Positions 44,526-54,616 are shown, numbered from the stretch's first letter. The stretch: 64,000 nt of DNA from Methylocystis sp. IM3 (GCF_038070105.1 NZ_JBBPBZ010000002.1:2678001-2742000); one strand, 5' to 3'. Notes: generated by a model from the sequence alone, not told the origin. Program-made: numbers and translations.

Positions 44526-44900
44526 CTAGTCGCAGACCTCGACGCTGCGGTAACTCACGACATTTCCCCAGTAATCGACGACAGGGCGCCGGGTGACGTA
44601 ACACCCGCCGTAATATCCCGGCCGGGCGACCGCGCCGGCCGCGGCGCCGAGCGCAAAACCGCCGAGCGCCGCAGCGGCGGCGCCGCCATTGTCCCAGCCG
44701 CGGCGATAGCCGGAGCCGTAGCCCCAGCCGCGGCCATAGCCCCAGCCCCGGCGCCCCCAATCGTCATCGCCCCATCCATGATGATGCCCCCAGCCGCGAT
44801 AGCCGTCGTCCCAGTCGTCGGCGGCGGCGGGAGCGACGCCGGCTCCCAGAACGGCCGCCAGGGCGGCGGTCGCGGCGATCACTCGAATATGCAGGCGCAT
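44526..44900 (-). CDS. Secreted Gly/Tyr/Trp-rich protein
   Basis: 124 residues. A signal peptide (1-27, PAAAD) precedes a repeat-like region of Trp-Gly and Tyr-Gly units (GWGHHHGWGDDDWG, GWGYGRGWGYGSGYRRGW), then a hydrophobic glycine-zipper-like AAAALGGFALGAAAGAVA and a C-terminal part with two cysteines. GGAG precedes the ATG by six bases. His/Asp clusters could bind metal. Similar proteins are common surface or periplasmic proteins of Rhizobiales without a known role. Confidence 0.75.
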   Translation of the reverse strand: MRLHIRVIAATAALAAVLGAGVAPAAADDWDDGYRGWGHHHGWGDDDWGRRGWGYGRGWGYGSGYRRGWDNGGAAAAALGGFALGAAAGAVARPGYYGGCYVTRRPVVDYWGNVVSYRSVEVCD

Positions 44901-45028
44901 GGGAGGCTCCATTCGTGAGAGGCTTTCCGTCGGGTCAAGCCTCATGACGCGATAATGGAGTCGCGCGCCTGAACGGCGCATGTCCGCGCCGTTCATCTTC
45001 GCGTCAGCTTTGGAGGGGGAGCCGGACC

Positions 45029-46579
45029 TTACGGAAGAGCGCGCCGGTTGAGCTTGCCATTGGCGTTGCGCGGCAAGGCGTCGAGGAAGACCACCGCGCG
45101 GGGGCGCTTGTAGGCGGCGAGATGCTCCTGACAATGAGCGAGAATCGCCGCCTCGTCCTGCGCCGCCCCGTCGCGCATCACCACATAGGCCTTGATGATG
45201 GTCGTATCGGCGTCCCGGCCGGGGCGCTCGGCCGCGGCGGCTTCGGCCACATGGTCGAAAGCGGCGAGGCATTTCTCGACCTCGGCCGGCGAGACGCGAA
45301 AGCCCCCGGCGTTCATCACCTCGTCGGCCCGGCCGTGATGGTGCATGTAGCCCTCGGCGTCGAAGGCCACGAGGTCGCCCGAGACGAACCAGTCGCCGCG
45401 AAACGCCTCGCGCTCCTCCTCGGGCCGGTTCCAGTAGCCGAGCATCAGACCCGGCTCGTCGCGCCGCACGGCGAGGACGCCGGTTTCGCCTTGCGGAAGC
45501 GGCGTCTCGCCGCCGTCCTGCGGCAGCGCCGCCACCACCCTGCCCGGCTGCGGACGCCCCGGCGAGCCCGGATGCACCGGCGTCGTCGGGCCGCTGGAAA
45601 TGAAGGTCGAGCATTCGCTCATGCCGAAAGCTTCATAGATCTCCTTGCCCGTGCGTGCGCGCCATTCGGCCAGCAGGCTTGGGGCCAGCGCCGCCCCGGC
45701 GGACAGGCCATGGCGCAGGCTGGAGAGATCGGCCTTCTCCGGCGCGGCATATTTCAGCATCTGCCGGTAAACGCCCGGCACGGCGGCGAAGACGGTCGCG
45801 CGATGCTCGGCGATGAGGCGGGGCCAGACGTTCGGGTCGGGATGACCGTTGTAAAGAACGGCCGAACCGCCCGCCGAGAGCGGATCGACGATGCCGACGC
45901 CCAGAGTATAGGTCCAGTTGATGGCCCCGGCATGGAGCATCACATCGCCCGGACCGAGTCCCGTCCAATGGGCGCGCATGGGCCGGCGTCCCCAGGCGGC
46001 GCGATGGGCATGGAGCACGCCCTTCGGCCGGCTCGTGGTGCCGGAGGTATAGACGAGATAAGCCGGATCGTCGGCGGCGGTGTCGGCGTAATCGTCGAGC
46101 GGCGCGCAATCCGCAAGGCGCTCGATGTCGGCCCCGCGCAGCACGGCGAAATCCCCGCCATGCGTCTCGTGCTCGAAGGCCGCGCCGAGCGCCAGCGCCG
46201 AGGCCCCGCAATCCCGCAACAGGAAATCGGCCTCCTCGAAGGTGAGCTGGGATGAGGCCAGAAGCGGCACGAAGCCCGCTGCGATGGAGGCGAAATAGAG
46301 AAGCGCGGCATTCGCCTCGTTCCCCATGCGAATCATGACGCGCGCGCCCGGCTCCAGTCCGAGCGACGCCAGACCCGCCCCGAGGCGACGAACCTTCAGA
46401 TCGAGCGCCGCATGCGTCCAGCGCTGCGCCCCGGCGTCGCCGACGACGGTGAGGGCTGTTGCGTCAGGCCGCGCCTGAGCATTCTCGGCCAGGCAGTAGC
46501 GGGCGAGGTTGAAACGGGCGGGAACGGGTTCGCGGGCGGAGACGGAGAGGAGCACGGCTTCTTTTTGCATCCGTTCCAC
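45029..46579 (-). CDS. AMP-forming acyl-CoA synthetase
   Basis: 516 residues of the ANL superfamily, activating a carboxylic acid to acyl-AMP and then acyl-CoA. Motifs: P-loop YTSGTTSRPKG at about 176-186, YEAFGMSECS, SGDLVAFDAEGYMHHHGRADEVMNAGG and the catalytic lysine region LPRNANGKLNRRALP at the end. The closest-looking groups are benzoate- and medium-chain acyl-CoA ligases. Substrate not decided. It is a single gene, divergent from the acyltransferase by 126 bases. Confidence 0.9.
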   Translation of the reverse strand: MERMQKEAVLLSVSAREPVPARFNLARYCLAENAQARPDATALTVVGDAGAQRWTHAALDLKVRRLGAGLASLGLEPGARVMIRMGNEANAALLYFASIAAGFVPLLASSQLTFEEADFLLRDCGASALALGAAFEHETHGGDFAVLRGADIERLADCAPLDDYADTAADDPAYLVYTSGTTSRPKGVLHAHRAAWGRRPMRAHWTGLGPGDVMLHAGAINWTYTLGVGIVDPLSAGGSAVLYNGHPDPNVWPRLIAEHRATVFAAVPGVYRQMLKYAAPEKADLSSLRHGLSAGAALAPSLLAEWRARTGKEIYEAFGMSECSTFISSGPTTPVHPGSPGRPQPGRVVAALPQDGGETPLPQGETGVLAVRRDEPGLMLGYWNRPEEEREAFRGDWFVSGDLVAFDAEGYMHHHGRADEVMNAGGFRVSPAEVEKCLAAFDHVAEAAAAERPGRDADTTIIKAYVVMRDGAAQDEAAILAHCQEHLAAYKRPRAVVFLDALPRNANGKLNRRALP

Positions 46580-46705
46580 GCGGCGGCAAGCCCCGGCGCG
46601 CGCCAGCCCGGTGTTGACGGCGGCGCCTTTCAGGCCGGATATCGCACAGCCAGCAGCTGATTAGCGTAAGCTTTGCTTTAACTTCGAGGAGCCGGGCAAG
46701 CCTGA

Positions 46706-48712
46706 ATGAGATATCGAGCCGAGATTGACGGCCTTCGCGCCATCGCGGTTGTGCCCGTTGTATTTTTTCATGCGGGGTTCGACCTCTTCCGGGGCGGCTT
46801 CGTCGGGGTCGACGTCTTTTTCGTCATTTCAGGCTATCTGATCACCACCATCATCTGCTCGGAAATGGCGGAAGGGACTTTTTCATTCGCCCGCTTCTAC
46901 GAGCGCAGAGCCCGGCGCATCCTGCCGGCGCTCGTTCTGGTGATGGCCGCCTGCATCCTGTTCGGCTGGTTCTGGATGCTTCCGCGTGAGTTCGACGAGC
47001 TTTCGAAAAGCGTCGCGGCCGCCAGCCTCTTCGTCTCCAACTTCTTTTTCTGGAGCCAGAGCGGCTATTTCGACACGGCCTCGGAACTCAAGCCGCTGCT
47101 GCACACATGGAGCCTCGCGATCGAGGAGCAGTTTTACATCCTGTTCCCATTGGCGCTGCTGGCGACGTGGAAATACGGGCGCGCCGCGGTCATCTCGGCG
47201 ATCGGGGTGTGTTTCGTTCTCAGCCTCGCGCTCTGCCAGCACGAATCGCGCATCGATCCCTTCTTCGACTTCTATCTCGCGCCGACGCGCGTCTGGGAGC
47301 TGGCGGCGGGCGCGCTCGCGTCCTTCGTCTCCATGAAACGACGCCCGGCGCTCGATAGCGTCCTGTCGATTCTGGGCCTCGGCCTCATTCTTGCTGCGGT
47401 CTTTCTCTTCGGCAAGACCACGCCTTTTCCCTCTCTTTATGCGCTCGTCCCGGTCATCGGCGCCGGTCTGGTCCTCGTCTTCGCGGTGAAGGGAACGCCG
47501 GGCGCCCGAATCCTGTCCCACCCTCTTCCGGTCGGCATCGGACTCGTCAGTTACAGCCTCTATCTCTGGCATCAGCCGGTGCTCGCTTTCGCCCGCTTGC
47601 GCCTGCAAGCGGTTCCGACGGCGACGGAAAGCCTGCTCCTGCTCGCCTTGACCGCCGCGCTCGCCGTTCTGACCTGGCGCTACGTCGAAACCCCTTTCCG
47701 GGACATCCGCCGCTTTTCGAGACGGGCCATATTCGCCAACGCCGGGCTTGCGGCCCTGTCGCTGCTCGCCTTTGCAGCCGTGACCGCCGCGACGGGCGGC
47801 CTGCCGGGCAGATATTCGCCCGAAATGGCGGCCCTCGCCTCGGAGCTCGACTATCGCGTCCCGCGCGCGAGCGAATGTTTCGGCGATGTGCTCACCTTCG
47901 TGCCGCCGGAGAAATCGTGCCTCTACAATGAGGGGCGCGGCAGAAGGGTCGTCATCTGGGGAGACAGCCACAGCGCCGCTCTCGCGAATGACCTTGCCGA
48001 GCAGTTGAACGACGCGCGGGTTGCGCTTCAGCAATTCAGCTTCTCGGGGTGCCCGCCGATCCTCGGCGTCCATTTCGCCGAAATCGAGCGGCAGCTCTGC
48101 CCCGAATACAACCGACTGGTCTTCGATTACCTGAAGCGGCACGAGGAGCTGAAGGACATCATCCTCGTCGCCCGCTGGCCGGTCTATTTCGACGGCTTCG
48201 GCTACGACAATGGCGAAGGCGGCGTAAAAGAAGGCGGAAAGAAGTTTCTCCTCGCCCTGCCCGCGTCCAAGGGCCTCGATTATTACGAAGACAGCGGCCG
48301 GGTCGCGACGGTCGGCGCCATCTTCAGAGAGAGCATCGAGACGCTGCTCGCCATGGGCAGGAACGTCACTCTGGTTTACCCCCTGCCGGAAGCCGGGCGG
48401 GACGTCGCCCCCTATGTCGCGCGCAGCAGATTATACGGCGCGACCAGCGATGCGCCCTTCAGCGTCAGCTATGCCTTTTTCAGGGAACGCACCGCCGCCG
48501 TCGTCGAGCAGCTCGACATGCTCGGCGAGAACCCCGCGCTTCTGCGCGTCCGGCCCGCCGAGCTTTTCTGCAACGGCCCCGTTTCGGGACGATGCATTCT
48601 CGAACGGGACGGCCTGCCGCTCTTTGCCGACGACAATCACGTGAACAAGCACGGCGCGACCCTCGTCGCGAGACAGATCGTCGCGGCGATGAAGGCGCGG
48701 GGGTGGCTCTGA
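46706..48712 (+). CDS. OafA/YrhL-type acyltransferase with SGNH domain
   Basis: 668 residues. The N-terminal acyltransferase-3 domain, with about ten membrane helices, starts RAEIDGLRAIAVVPVVFFHA and has the GVDVFFVISGYLITT and HTWSLAIEEQFY motifs. A periplasmic SGNH hydrolase-like domain follows with WGDSHSAAL near residue 418 and DDNHVNKHGA near the end. Such fusions O-acetylate lipopolysaccharide or exopolysaccharide. The catalytic residues look intact. No other glycan genes are adjacent. Confidence 0.9.
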   Translation: MRYRAEIDGLRAIAVVPVVFFHAGFDLFRGGFVGVDVFFVISGYLITTIICSEMAEGTFSFARFYERRARRILPALVLVMAACILFGWFWMLPREFDELSKSVAAASLFVSNFFFWSQSGYFDTASELKPLLHTWSLAIEEQFYILFPLALLATWKYGRAAVISAIGVCFVLSLALCQHESRIDPFFDFYLAPTRVWELAAGALASFVSMKRRPALDSVLSILGLGLILAAVFLFGKTTPFPSLYALVPVIGAGLVLVFAVKGTPGARILSHPLPVGIGLVSYSLYLWHQPVLAFARLRLQAVPTATESLLLLALTAALAVLTWRYVETPFRDIRRFSRRAIFANAGLAALSLLAFAAVTAATGGLPGRYSPEMAALASELDYRVPRASECFGDVLTFVPPEKSCLYNEGRGRRVVIWGDSHSAALANDLAEQLNDARVALQQFSFSGCPPILGVHFAEIERQLCPEYNRLVFDYLKRHEELKDIILVARWPVYFDGFGYDNGEGGVKEGGKKFLLALPASKGLDYYEDSGRVATVGAIFRESIETLLAMGRNVTLVYPLPEAGRDVAPYVARSRLYGATSDAPFSVSYAFFRERTAAVVEQLDMLGENPALLRVRPAELFCNGPVSGRCILERDGLPLFADDNHVNKHGATLVARQIVAAMKARGWL

Positions 48713-48717
48713 GGCGC

Positions 48718-48742
48718 GAAGGGGGCGCGTAGCCCCCCCTTC
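48718..48742. terminator. Hairpin between converging genes
   Basis: GAAGGGGG pairs with CCCCCTTC around a nine-base loop, between the acyltransferase and prs stop codons. Short A and T tracts flank it, so it could act in both directions weakly. Confidence 0.4.
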
Positions 48743-48754
48743 TCTCCCGAGGCG

Positions 48755-49687
48755 TCAGTCGAACAGGCTGGAGACGCTTTCCTCGCGCGCGGTGCGGGCG
48801 ATCGCCTCGCCGATCAGCGGGCCGATGGGGATCACGCGGATATTGTGCGCGGCCTTCACCGCTTCCGTCTCGCGGATCGTGTCGGTGATCACCAGCTCCT
48901 TGAGCTTGGAGGCGGCGATGCGATCCACCGCCGCGCCGGACAGCACGCCATGGGTGATATAGGCGTGAACCGACTCCGCGCCGGCGGCGAGCAGCGCCTC
49001 GGCCGCATTGCAGAGCGTGCCGCCCGAATCCACGATGTCGTCGACGAGGATGCAGTTGTGGCCGCGCACGTCGCCGATGATGTTCATCACCTCGGATTCG
49101 CCCGCGCGCTCGCGGCGCTTGTCGACGATGGCGAGCGGGGCGTCGATGCGCTTGGCGAGCGCCCGGGCGCGCACCACGCCGCCCACATCCGGAGAGACGA
49201 CCATGACATTCCTGAGCAGCCGATGGGCTTTGATGTCGGAGACCATGACCGGCGCTGCGAAGAGATTGTCGGTCGGAATATCGAAGAAGCCCTGCACCTG
49301 GCCGGCGTGCAGGTCCACGGTCAGCACGCGGTCGGCGCCGGCGCGGGAGATGAGATTGGCGACGAGCTTGGCCGAGATCGGCGTGCGAGGCCCCTGTTTG
49401 CGATCCTGCCGGGCGTAGCCGAAATAGGGAATCACCGCCGTGATGCGGCGGGCCGACGCGCGGCGCAGCGCGTCGGTCATGATGAGCAGCTCCATCATGT
49501 GGTCGTTGGCCGGGAAGGATGTCGACTGGATGACGAAAGTGTCCTGCCCGCGGACGTTCTCCAGAACCTCGACCCAGATTTCCTGATCGGCGAAGCGCCG
49601 CACATGGGCGCGGCAGAGCGGCACATTAAGATGCGCTGCAATCGCCTCCGCGAGCGCCCGGTTCGAGTTGCCCGCCAGAAGTTTCAT
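48755..49687 (-). CDS. prs: Ribose-phosphate pyrophosphokinase
   Basis: 310 residues, the usual size, making PRPP from ribose 5-phosphate and [23 protein letters not shown] is the family N-terminus, so I start at 49687. [38 protein letters not shown] and the PRPP motif [15 protein letters not shown] are intact. The PRPP supply links to nucleotides, histidine and the nearby cobT. No ribosome binding site is obvious. Confidence 0.95.
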   Translation of the reverse strand: MKLLAGNSNRALAEAIAAHLNVPLCRAHVRRFADQEIWVEVLENVRGQDTFVIQSTSFPANDHMMELLIMTDALRRASARRITAVIPYFGYARQDRKQGPRTPISAKLVANLISRAGADRVLTVDLHAGQVQGFFDIPTDNLFAAPVMVSDIKAHRLLRNVMVVSPDVGGVVRARALAKRIDAPLAIVDKRRERAGESEVMNIIGDVRGHNCILVDDIVDSGGTLCNAAEALLAAGAESVHAYITHGVLSGAAVDRIAASKLKELVITDTIRETEAVKAAHNIRVIPIGPLIGEAIARTAREESVSSLFD

Positions 49688-49770
49688 TGCGCCCATGGAC
49701 TTGTCCCCACACCCCTCTACAGCTCGCGGCGTCTTAGCAGCCATGCGGCCGGGGGATCAATATGACCCGA

Positions 49771-49836
49771 GCGGCGTCCCGCCGCCATCTCGTCCGACGC
49801 GCGGGGCGGCGTCCCGCCGCCATCTCGTCCGACGCG
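49771..49836. repeat. Perfect 31-base direct repeat, two copies
   Basis: The 31-base unit, beginning GCGGCGTCCCGCCGCCATCT, occurs at 49771-49801 and again at 49806-49836, separated by CGGG. A palindrome GCGTCTCAGACGC follows at once. Only two units exist, so it is not a CRISPR. It lies in the divergent prs/mnmA promoter region. Confidence 0.85.
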
Positions 49837-49944
49837 ATTGCGTCTCAGACGCATAATGCTCTAAATGTCAGTATTCCGGCGCCAGCCCACCGCGGGGCGG
49901 GATAGTCGGCCTGTGCCACTCGAACGCGTATCCTCCTCGAAATT

Positions 49945-51186
49945 ATGACGCTCTGCACCCTTGCTTCGGACGAACTGCCGACCCTGCCGGCGTCCCCGGG
50001 AGAGACGCGCGTTGTCGTGGCCATGTCCGGCGGCGTGGATTCGAGCGTCGTGGCGGCCCTGCTCAAGGAACAGGGCTACGACGTCGTCGGCGTCACGCTT
50101 CAGCTCTATGACCACGGCGCGGCGACCCACCGCAAGGGCGCCTGCTGCGCCGGTCAGGACATCCAGGACGCCCGCGCCGTCGCGGCCCGCCTCGGCATTC
50201 CGCATTTCGTGCTCGATTACGAACGGCAGTTCCGGGAGAAAGTGATCGACGAATTCGCCGCCTCCTATGCGAGCGGCGAGACCCCGGTCCCCTGCATCGC
50301 CTGCAACCAGTTCATCAAATTCGCCGATCTCTTCGAGACGGCGAAGGATCTCGGCGCGCATTTCCTGGCCACGGGACATTACATCTCCTCGCGCGACGAC
50401 GGCGAGGGCGGCCGCGCCCTTTACCGCGCCAAGGACGCCAGCCGCGACCAGAGCTATTTCCTGTTTGCGACGACCCGCGAGCAACTCCGAATGCTGCGCT
50501 TTCCGCTGGGCGACTACGCCAAGACGGAAGTGCGCGAGATGGCCCGCCGCTTCTCTCTGGAGGTCGCCGAAAAGCCCGACAGCCAGGACATCTGCTTCGT
50601 GCCGAGCGGCCGCTACACCGACGTTGTGCAGCGCCTCGCGCCGGAGGCGGTGGTGCCCGGCGAGATCGTGCATGTCGACGGCCGCGTGCTCGGCCGCCAT
50701 GCGGGCGTGGTTCATTACACCATCGGCCAGCGCCGTGGGCTTGGACTGGGCGCAGCCGTCGCGGGCCGCGACGCGCAGCCGCTGTTCGTCGTCCGCCTCG
50801 ACGCCGCCAAGGCGCAGGTCGTGGTCGGCCCGCGCGAGGCGCTCGAAACACGCGCCCTCGCGCTGCGCGATGTGAACTGGATCGGTCCCGGCGCGTTCTC
50901 GAAACTGCCGCCGCAGGGGATCGACATCATGGCCCGTGTCCGCTCCACCCGCCCGCCCGTTCCGGCGCGGCTCATTGCGCGCGAGGGGAATGAGGCGACG
51001 GTCGTGTTTGCCGCCGGCGAATTCGGAGTGTCGCCGGGCCAGGCCTGCGTTTTTTACGACCGAGGCGACGACGCCGCCCGCGTGCTGGGCGGCGGCTTCA
51101 TCTCGGCTGTCGAGCCTGCAAAACAGACGATTTCAGTCATGGCGCCGACGCCGCGCGCCGTAACCGCGCGAGGGGCGCCCAGATGA
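49945..51186 (+). CDS. mnmA: tRNA-specific 2-thiouridylase MnmA
   Basis: 413 residues; it thiolates U34 of tRNA for Lys, Glu and Gln. The PP-loop SGGVDSS is at 28-34, the catalytic cysteine region [11 protein letters not shown] with the partner CFVPSGRY, and [13 protein letters not shown] are present. The stop overlaps the next gene in ATGA. The long N-terminus (1-20) is usual for alphaproteobacterial MnmA. The protein is complete. Confidence 0.95.
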   Translation: MTLCTLASDELPTLPASPGETRVVVAMSGGVDSSVVAALLKEQGYDVVGVTLQLYDHGAATHRKGACCAGQDIQDARAVAARLGIPHFVLDYERQFREKVIDEFAASYASGETPVPCIACNQFIKFADLFETAKDLGAHFLATGHYISSRDDGEGGRALYRAKDASRDQSYFLFATTREQLRMLRFPLGDYAKTEVREMARRFSLEVAEKPDSQDICFVPSGRYTDVVQRLAPEAVVPGEIVHVDGRVLGRHAGVVHYTIGQRRGLGLGAAVAGRDAQPLFVVRLDAAKAQVVVGPREALETRALALRDVNWIGPGAFSKLPPQGIDIMARVRSTRPPVPARLIAREGNEATVVFAAGEFGVSPGQACVFYDRGDDAARVLGGGFISAVEPAKQTISVMAPTPRAVTARGAPR

Positions 51187-51905
51187 GCGAAGCCAGAGAT
51201 TACACCCGCGATGCCGAGACGCTCGACAATTGCGACGTCGAGGCGGCTTATGCGCGCTGGGCTCCCATCTATGATCTGACCTTCACCGCCGTGCTGAAGC
51301 CGGGACGCCGCGCCGCCGCCGCCGCCGCCTCCAGGGCGGACGGCCCCATTCTCGACGTGGGCGTCGGCACCGGCCTCGAATTGCCGATGTTCGAGCCCCA
51401 CACGGAGGTTTACGGCGTCGACCTCTCCGAGCCGATGCTGCGCCGCGCCGCCCAGCGCGTCGATCGCGAATCGCTGCGCCATGTCGCCGGTCTCTCCAAG
51501 ATGGACGCGACGCGCATGGCCTTTGCGGACGGCTCCTTCGCCTGCGTCGTGGCGCCCTATGTGCTCACCGTCGCGCCGGAGCCCGAGGCCATGCTCGACG
51601 AGTTGGCCCGCGTGGTGCGCGTCGGCGGCGAAATCGTCCTCGTCAACCATGTCAGCCGCAAGGACGATCCTTTCGCCATTCTCGAGACGTGGCTCGATCG
51701 GCATGTCGCCCCCAGGCTCGGATGGCGCCCGCAATTCCCCTGGTCGATCATCGGCGACTGGATCGACCAGCGCGCGGACATGCAGCTCGTCGAGCGCCGC
51801 CTGCTCCCGCCCTTCGGCCTCTTCACGCTTATCCGCATTAAACGCCTGCCGGTCGATATCGCCGCGCAGGCCGAGGAAGCGCCGGCGGAGCCGGAATACG
51901 CCTGA
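51183..51905 (+). CDS. Class I SAM-dependent methyltransferase, PmtA/UbiE-like
   Basis: 240 residues with the Rossmann motif [15 protein letters not shown] and the flanking [19 protein letters not shown] and [13 protein letters not shown]. The pattern YxRWAPxYDxxF is typical of phosphatidylethanolamine N-methyltransferases of the Rhodobacter type, which would make phosphatidylcholine, a lipid usual in methanotrophs. A ubiquinone methyltransferase is the alternative. It is translationally coupled to mnmA by ATGA. Confidence 0.78.
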   Translation: MSEARDYTRDAETLDNCDVEAAYARWAPIYDLTFTAVLKPGRRAAAAAASRADGPILDVGVGTGLELPMFEPHTEVYGVDLSEPMLRRAAQRVDRESLRHVAGLSKMDATRMAFADGSFACVVAPYVLTVAPEPEAMLDELARVVRVGGEIVLVNHVSRKDDPFAILETWLDRHVAPRLGWRPQFPWSIIGDWIDQRADMQLVERRLLPPFGLFTLIRIKRLPVDIAAQAEEAPAEPEYA

Positions 51906-51948
51906 AGGCGACTGGCGCCGCGCGCGGCGCTGCGCTAAAATACGAATG

Positions 51949-52110
51949 CGGCGCTGCGGGGTGCGTGCAGGACTTTATTCCCCGGGGCCTTATCGATCCT
52001 TAAGGGAGCTGTCCCTGGCCTTGCCCGTGGGCTTGGCTACATGGCGCCCACCTACGTTGTAGGTTCCCGGGATCGATGTCCCACGGCTCACGTGGCCCGC
52101 GCTTTCCAGC
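51949..52110 (+). ncRNA. ssrS: 6S RNA (SsrS), alphaproteobacterial type
   Basis: A conserved-looking 160-base stretch directly before ygfA, the usual place of 6S RNA, which binds sigma-70 RNA polymerase. An inner stem pairs ATCGATCC (51992-51999) with GGATCGAT (52070-52077). A terminal hairpin CCTAC-GTT-GTAGG is at 52051-52063. An irregular closing stem pairs 51953-51967 with 52091-52105. CTAAAAT at about 51935 may be the minus-10. Boundaries are approximate; recognition is from context and these pairings. Confidence 0.65.
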
Positions 52111-52134
52111 TGCTCTTCTCCCGGCCCGTTTCCC

Positions 52135-52734
52135 ATGACCGATCCGAAAACCGACCTGCGCCGGCGTTCGCTGGCGCGCCGCGACCTCGTGGCGCCGAAT
52201 GAAGCTCATGCCGCAGCGGCGGCCGTAGCCGAGCGGGGGGTGGTTCTCGTCGCGAAAATCGCAGCCGACGCCGGTCTTTCCATGCCCGTCGTCTCGGTCT
52301 ACTGGCCGATTCGCAGCGAGCTCAACACCCGCCCGCTGATCGACGCCCTCGCCGCGCAGGGCTATCGCGTGGTCCTGCCCGTCATGCACAAGGTGAGGCA
52401 TCCGCTGGTGTTTCGCGACTTCGCGCCGGGCGACGATCTGGTGAAGGGACCATTCGGCCTTTCGGAGCCCGCGGAGGACAAGACCGCGCGCGACCCAGAC
52501 ATTCTCTTCTCCCCGCTCGCCGCCTTCGACCGGCGGGGCTTTCGGCTCGGCTATGGCGGCGGTATCTACGACGCCACGCTTTCCGGATTGCGGGCGACGA
52601 AGCCCGTCGCTGCGATCGGGGTCGCCTATTCCTGCCAGGAGGCGGACCGCGTTCCCACCGAAACGCATGACGAGCGGCTCGATTATCTGATGACCGAGCG
52701 CGAGACCATCGTTCCGGCTGACATCATCGGTTGA
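52135..52734 (+). CDS. ygfA: 5-formyltetrahydrofolate cyclo-ligase
   Basis: 199 residues; converts 5-formyl-THF to 5,10-methenyl-THF with ATP, returning folate to C1 metabolism. The signature GYGGGIYDATLS and the N-terminal DLRRRSLARRDLV are typical. It follows the 6S RNA sequence as in many proteobacteria. Its end overlaps the convergent LysM gene by 11 bases. The link to C1 metabolism is natural in a methylotroph. Confidence 0.92.
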   Translation: MTDPKTDLRRRSLARRDLVAPNEAHAAAAAVAERGVVLVAKIAADAGLSMPVVSVYWPIRSELNTRPLIDALAAQGYRVVLPVMHKVRHPLVFRDFAPGDDLVKGPFGLSEPAEDKTARDPDILFSPLAAFDRRGFRLGYGGGIYDATLSGLRATKPVAAIGVAYSCQEADRVPTETHDERLDYLMTERETIVPADIIG

Positions 52735-53563
52735 TCGTCGGCGGCTCCGGCAAGTTGACCGTCTGCCCCGCCTTCAGCTTCGCTTTCGCCCTGAGGCCGG
52801 GATTGGCGGCGGCGAGAGCGCGCCATTTGGCGGGATCGCCGTAGAGTTTTTTGGCGATGGATTTGAGCGTCTCGCCCGCAACGGCCGTGTAGGTTTGCCC
52901 CGCCTCGGGCGCCCTGGCCTCTTCGACCGGCGCGGCCGTCGCCGGCTCATCGCTGACGGATGCCTCCTCCTGACGCGGCGGCTCGGGCGGCGGCGCGTCA
53001 GGAAGCCTGTTTACGCCCATGGCGAACACATAGACAAAGGCTGCGCTGAGCCCCGCAAGGGCGAATTCGCGCGGGCCACGGATGCGCCGGGGCGGAAAGA
53101 GCGGGGGACGAAAGTCCTTCTCCCCAGTCTGCGGAATGGGCGCCTCGCTTCCCCTCAGCCAGCCCATCGCCTCGAACAGGAAATACCCCATCAGCAGAAG
53201 CGAAAGGAGCGGCCGCCAGAAGCCGACAGGCGCAAAGATATAGGCCATCGCGCCTTGCCGGATCAGAATGGTCCGCACCGGGAAGCCGATGGCGGCGTCT
53301 CTCGCCATGCGCGACAGCGTGAGCGCCGAGACCCCCGAGAAGACGGCCGCATAGAGCGCAAACAGCAGTTCGCGCGGCGCCAGGGTCCAGCCAAAGGCGC
53401 TGGCCGAGAAGAGATCAAGGAGACCCGCCGCCGCCGCGGCGTCCGTGAGGTAAAGGGCGGGATGGCGTCGCGCGCGGGCGATGGCGAGAAGCGCGACGAG
53501 GGCCGCGCCGGCGATCGCCGCAAACAGCATGGAAACAGGGGCGGACAGAAGGTCCGGGCTCAT
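52724..53563 (-). CDS. Membrane protein with C-terminal LysM domain
   Basis: 279 residues. Five to six hydrophobic helices fill the N-terminal 185 residues (VSMLFAAIAGAALVALLAI, FGWTLAPRELLFALYAAVFSG, GFWRPLLSLLLMGYFLFEAM), followed by a Pro/Glu-rich linker and a LysM domain (about 223-273; YTAVAGETLKSIAKKLYGDPAKW). LysM binds peptidoglycan, so the C-terminus should face the periplasm. I do not recognise the membrane part. Confidence 0.82.
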   Translation of the reverse strand: MSPDLLSAPVSMLFAAIAGAALVALLAIARARRHPALYLTDAAAAAGLLDLFSASAFGWTLAPRELLFALYAAVFSGVSALTLSRMARDAAIGFPVRTILIRQGAMAYIFAPVGFWRPLLSLLLMGYFLFEAMGWLRGSEAPIPQTGEKDFRPPLFPPRRIRGPREFALAGLSAAFVYVFAMGVNRLPDAPPPEPPRQEEASVSDEPATAAPVEEARAPEAGQTYTAVAGETLKSIAKKLYGDPAKWRALAAANPGLRAKAKLKAGQTVNLPEPPTINR

Positions 53564-53593
53564 GGAAAAGGGCTCCCGCGCGGCGGCCTGGGT

Positions 53594-54616
53594 CTAGTCG
53601 CTTTTTTCGCTCACGCCCGCGCTGGCGAAAGTCGCCATGCCCCGATGGCAGGCGAGCGCGGTCTTGATCAGCGCGATGGCGAGGCCAGCCCCGGAGCCTT
53701 CCCCGAGCCGCATGCCGAGATCGAGCAGCGGCTTCTTGCCGAGCCGCTCCAGCACGTCCCGGTGCGCGCCTTCGGCCGACACATGGCCCGCGATGCAATG
53801 GTCGATGGCGTCGGGCGCCATGGCGTGCAGCAGCGCCGCCGCCGCGCAGGCCACATAGCCATCGAGCGCCACCGGCACGCGGTTGAGCCGCGCCGCCGTG
53901 ATCGCGCCCATCATGGCGGCGATTTCGCGCCCGCCGAGGCGGCGCATGATCTCCAGCGGATCGGAAAGATGCGGCCCATGAAGCGCCAGCGCCTTTTCGA
54001 TGGCGGCGTTCTTGCGCGAAAGCCCCGCGTCGTCCACGCCCGTCCCGCGCCCGGTCCAGCGCGACGCCGGGCCGCCGTAGAGCGCCGCGTAAATCGCCGC
54101 CGCGCTCGTCGTATTGCCGATGCCCATTTCGCCGGGCGCCAGCAGGTCGATCCCGCCTTCGATCGCCTCGAAGCCATAGGCGAAGGTCGCGGCCGCCTCG
54201 CGCTCGTCCATTGCCGGCGCCGCTGTGAAGTCCTGCGTCGGGCGCTCGAGCGCGAGCTCATAGACCTTGAGCCCGACGCCATGCGCCTTGCAAATCTGGT
54301 TGATAGCGGCGCCGCCGCTGCGGAAATTTTCGACCATCTGCGCGGTGACGCTCGCCGGAAAGGCCGAGACGCCCTGCGCGACGACCCCGTGATTGCCCGC
54401 ATAGACCGCCACCAGAGGCCGCTCGATCTTCGGCTCGGACGCGCCCTGCCAGGCGGCGAGCCATTCGACAATGTCCTCCAGTCGGCCGAGCGCGCCCGGC
54501 GGCTTGGTCAATTCGGCGTCGCGCGCCCGTACGGCCGCGACGCTCTCCAGGCTCGGCCCCGGCAGGGCGGCGAAGAGCATGCGTATTTCTTCGAAGGGTC
54601 TGATGTCCGGGGGCAT
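53594..54616 (-). CDS. cobT: Nicotinate-nucleotide--dimethylbenzimidazole phosphoribosyltransferase
   Basis: 340 residues; makes alpha-ribazole phosphate for the lower ligand of cobalamin. GEMGIGNTTSAAAIYAALYGG and the catalytic glutamate in LGEGSGAG (about residue 306) are the family marks. The N-terminal helix PFEEIRMLFAALPGPSLE is usual. No cobalamin riboswitch is visible in the short gap to the photolyase gene. Other cobalamin genes are not in the window. Confidence 0.94.
   Translation of the reverse strand: MPPDIRPFEEIRMLFAALPGPSLESVAAVRARDAELTKPPGALGRLEDIVEWLAAWQGASEPKIERPLVAVYAGNHGVVAQGVSAFPASVTAQMVENFRSGGAAINQICKAHGVGLKVYELALERPTQDFTAAPAMDEREAAATFAYGFEAIEGGIDLLAPGEMGIGNTTSAAAIYAALYGGPASRWTGRGTGVDDAGLSRKNAAIEKALALHGPHLSDPLEIMRRLGGREIAAMMGAITAARLNRVPVALDGYVACAAAALLHAMAPDAIDHCIAGHVSAEGAHRDVLERLGKKPLLDLGMRLGEGSGAGLAIALIKTALACHRGMATFASAGVSEKSD

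Noticed and set aside
49771..49836. Possible CRISPR from repeated 31-mers
   Set aside because: Only two copies with a four-base spacer and no cas genes.
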